NCBI GenBank assembly: GCA_030146405.1
Contig: JASLBS010000024.1
Location: 1-5,627 of the forward strand
DNA from: Arthrobacter sp.
Lineage (GTDB): Bacteria; Actinomycetota; Actinomycetes; Actinomycetales; Micrococcaceae
DNA: 5,627 bases
Reading direction: 5' to 3'
Below the pieces are notes generated by a model, which searched no databases, was not told the origin of the DNA, and was given only the letters and a program-made list of their open reading frames with translations. A program made the position numbers and the translations under genes. Below, piece by piece: positions 4,847-5,627 of the stretch. Each line of letters opens with the position of its first letter. Positions within the stretch are counted from its first letter, which is position 1.

Positions 4847-5627
4847 GTGATTAGCGTATCGAACCTCGAGCTGCGGGCCGGAGCCCGCCTCCTCATGGAC
4901 GAGGTGTCCTTCCGCGTGGACAAGGGCGACAAGATCGGGCTCGTGGGGCGCAATGGTGCAGGCAAGACCACCCTCACCAAGGTGCTCGCCGGCGAAGCCC
5001 TTCCCGCGGGCGGCAATGTCTCCCGGTCCGGGGAGATCGGTTACCTGCCCCAGGATCCACGCACTCCCAACATGGAGCAGCTCGCCCGTGACCGCATCCT
5101 GTCGGCGAGGAACCTCGACGCCGTGGTCACCGAGCTCCGCGAGGCGCAGGAGGACATGGCCAGCGAGAAGACGTCCGTGCGCAACAAGGCGATGGCCCGG
5201 TACGACCGCATCGAATCCGCGTTCCTCGCCGGGGGAGGCTACGCGGCGGAAGCGGAGGCCGCAGCGATCTCCTCGAACCTCGCCCTCCCCGAACGCATCC
5301 TCAACCAGCCGCTGAGAACCCTCTCGGGTGGACAGCGGCGCCGTGTGGAGCTTGCCCGCATCCTCTTCTCGGGCGCGGAGACCATGCTTCTCGATGAGCC
5401 CACCAACCACCTCGATGCCGATTCCATCACCTGGCTGCGTGAATTCCTGAAGAACCACCAGGGCGGCCTGATCGTGATCAGCCACGACACGGAACTGCTC
5501 GAAGCCACCGTCAACAAGGTATTCCTGCTGGACGCCAACCGCGCCCAAATCGATTTCTACAACATGGACTGGAAGCGCTACCTCACCCAGCGCGAAACCG
5601 ACGAACGCGCCCGAAAGCGTGAACGTG
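4847..5627 (+). CDS. ABC-F family ATPase, N-terminal half (3' partial)
   Basis: ABC-F proteins are soluble twin-ATPase proteins that act at the ribosomal E site as translation factors or antibiotic-protection proteins. The frame is open to the window edge, giving 260 residues from GTG 4847, about half of an expected 530 or so. The first nucleotide-binding domain is complete: Walker A GRNGAGKTT (34-42), Q-loop LPQDP with Gln69, signature LSGGQRRR (159-166), Walker B TMLLDEPTNHLD (179-190) with catalytic Glu184, and H-loop ISHD with His213. The DEPTNHLD motif is diagnostic for the class. The charged start of the interdomain linker (RETDERARKRER) follows. There is no membrane segment. GTG 4847 is preferred because GAAAGG is well spaced from it and because it yields MISVSNLELRAGAR, like actinobacterial relatives of M. 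tuberculosis Rv1473 (from memory). ATG 4841 would add two residues. Housekeeping or resistance role cannot be told from this half. Confidence 0.93.
   Translation, partial: MISVSNLELRAGARLLMDEVSFRVDKGDKIGLVGRNGAGKTTLTKVLAGEALPAGGNVSRSGEIGYLPQDPRTPNMEQLARDRILSARNLDAVVTELREAQEDMASEKTSVRNKAMARYDRIESAFLAGGGYAAEAEAAAISSNLALPERILNQPLRTLSGGQRRRVELARILFSGAETMLLDEPTNHLDADSITWLREFLKNHQGGLIVISHDTELLEATVNKVFLLDANRAQIDFYNMDWKRYLTQRETDERARKRER

Noticed and set aside
1..5627. Mobile elements, CRISPR arrays, tRNA/rRNA genes, prophage or defence genes
   Set aside because: I read both strands and saw no transposase, terminal repeats, regularly spaced repeats, tRNA-like folds or defence domains. All coding sequence is accounted for by suf, bioYMN and ABC-F genes.

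Overview
The window reads as ordinary chromosome from a high-GC Gram-positive bacterium (Actinomycetota). The closest feel is Arthrobacter or a related Micrococcaceae genus. The evidence is high G+C with strongly G/C-biased third codon positions, and a Rieske-type ferredoxin gene inside the suf cluster. Protein style also fits: a SufD with GAGHASATGRFDDE, and an ABC-F protein resembling the actinobacterial Rv1473-like group. The genus is inferred from remembered protein style; no search was run.

Layout: (1) Positions 1-2570, plus strand: the 3' part of an iron-sulfur cluster assembly (SUF) operon. It holds sufD (5' end outside the window), a small Rieske [2Fe-2S] ferredoxin, sufC, and a DUF59/MIP18-type sufT. 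A strong hairpin terminator follows at 2583-2617. (2) Positions 2447-4679, minus strand: a compact biotin transporter operon of the ECF type, transcribed bioY, bioM, bioN. The genes are chained by 4-bp stop/start overlaps. The last gene, bioN, converges on sufT, and its reading frame runs through the terminator and antisense into sufT. (3) Positions 4680-4846: a divergent intergenic region of about 170 bp with two inverted repeats, one in the bioY leader and one a perfect 17-bp palindrome. (4) From 4847 (or 4841) to the end, plus strand: the first half of an ABC-F ATPase cut by the window edge.

How the genes work together: SufC is the ATPase of the SufBCD scaffold on which Fe-S clusters are built, and SufD is a structural partner. 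SufT is an accessory factor for cluster maturation or transfer, and the Rieske protein probably supplies or handles electrons. No cysteine desulfurase (SufS) or sulfur carrier (SufU) gene lies between sufC and sufT, where many actinobacteria have them. BioY binds biotin in the membrane, BioM hydrolyses ATP and BioN couples the two. The ABC-F protein is a soluble ATPase expected to act on the ribosome.

I found no mobile element, CRISPR array, RNA gene or clear new system. The points most worth a second look are the bioN tail lying antisense to sufT, the 17-bp palindrome, the mutually exclusive hairpins in the bioY leader, and the missing sufS/sufU.
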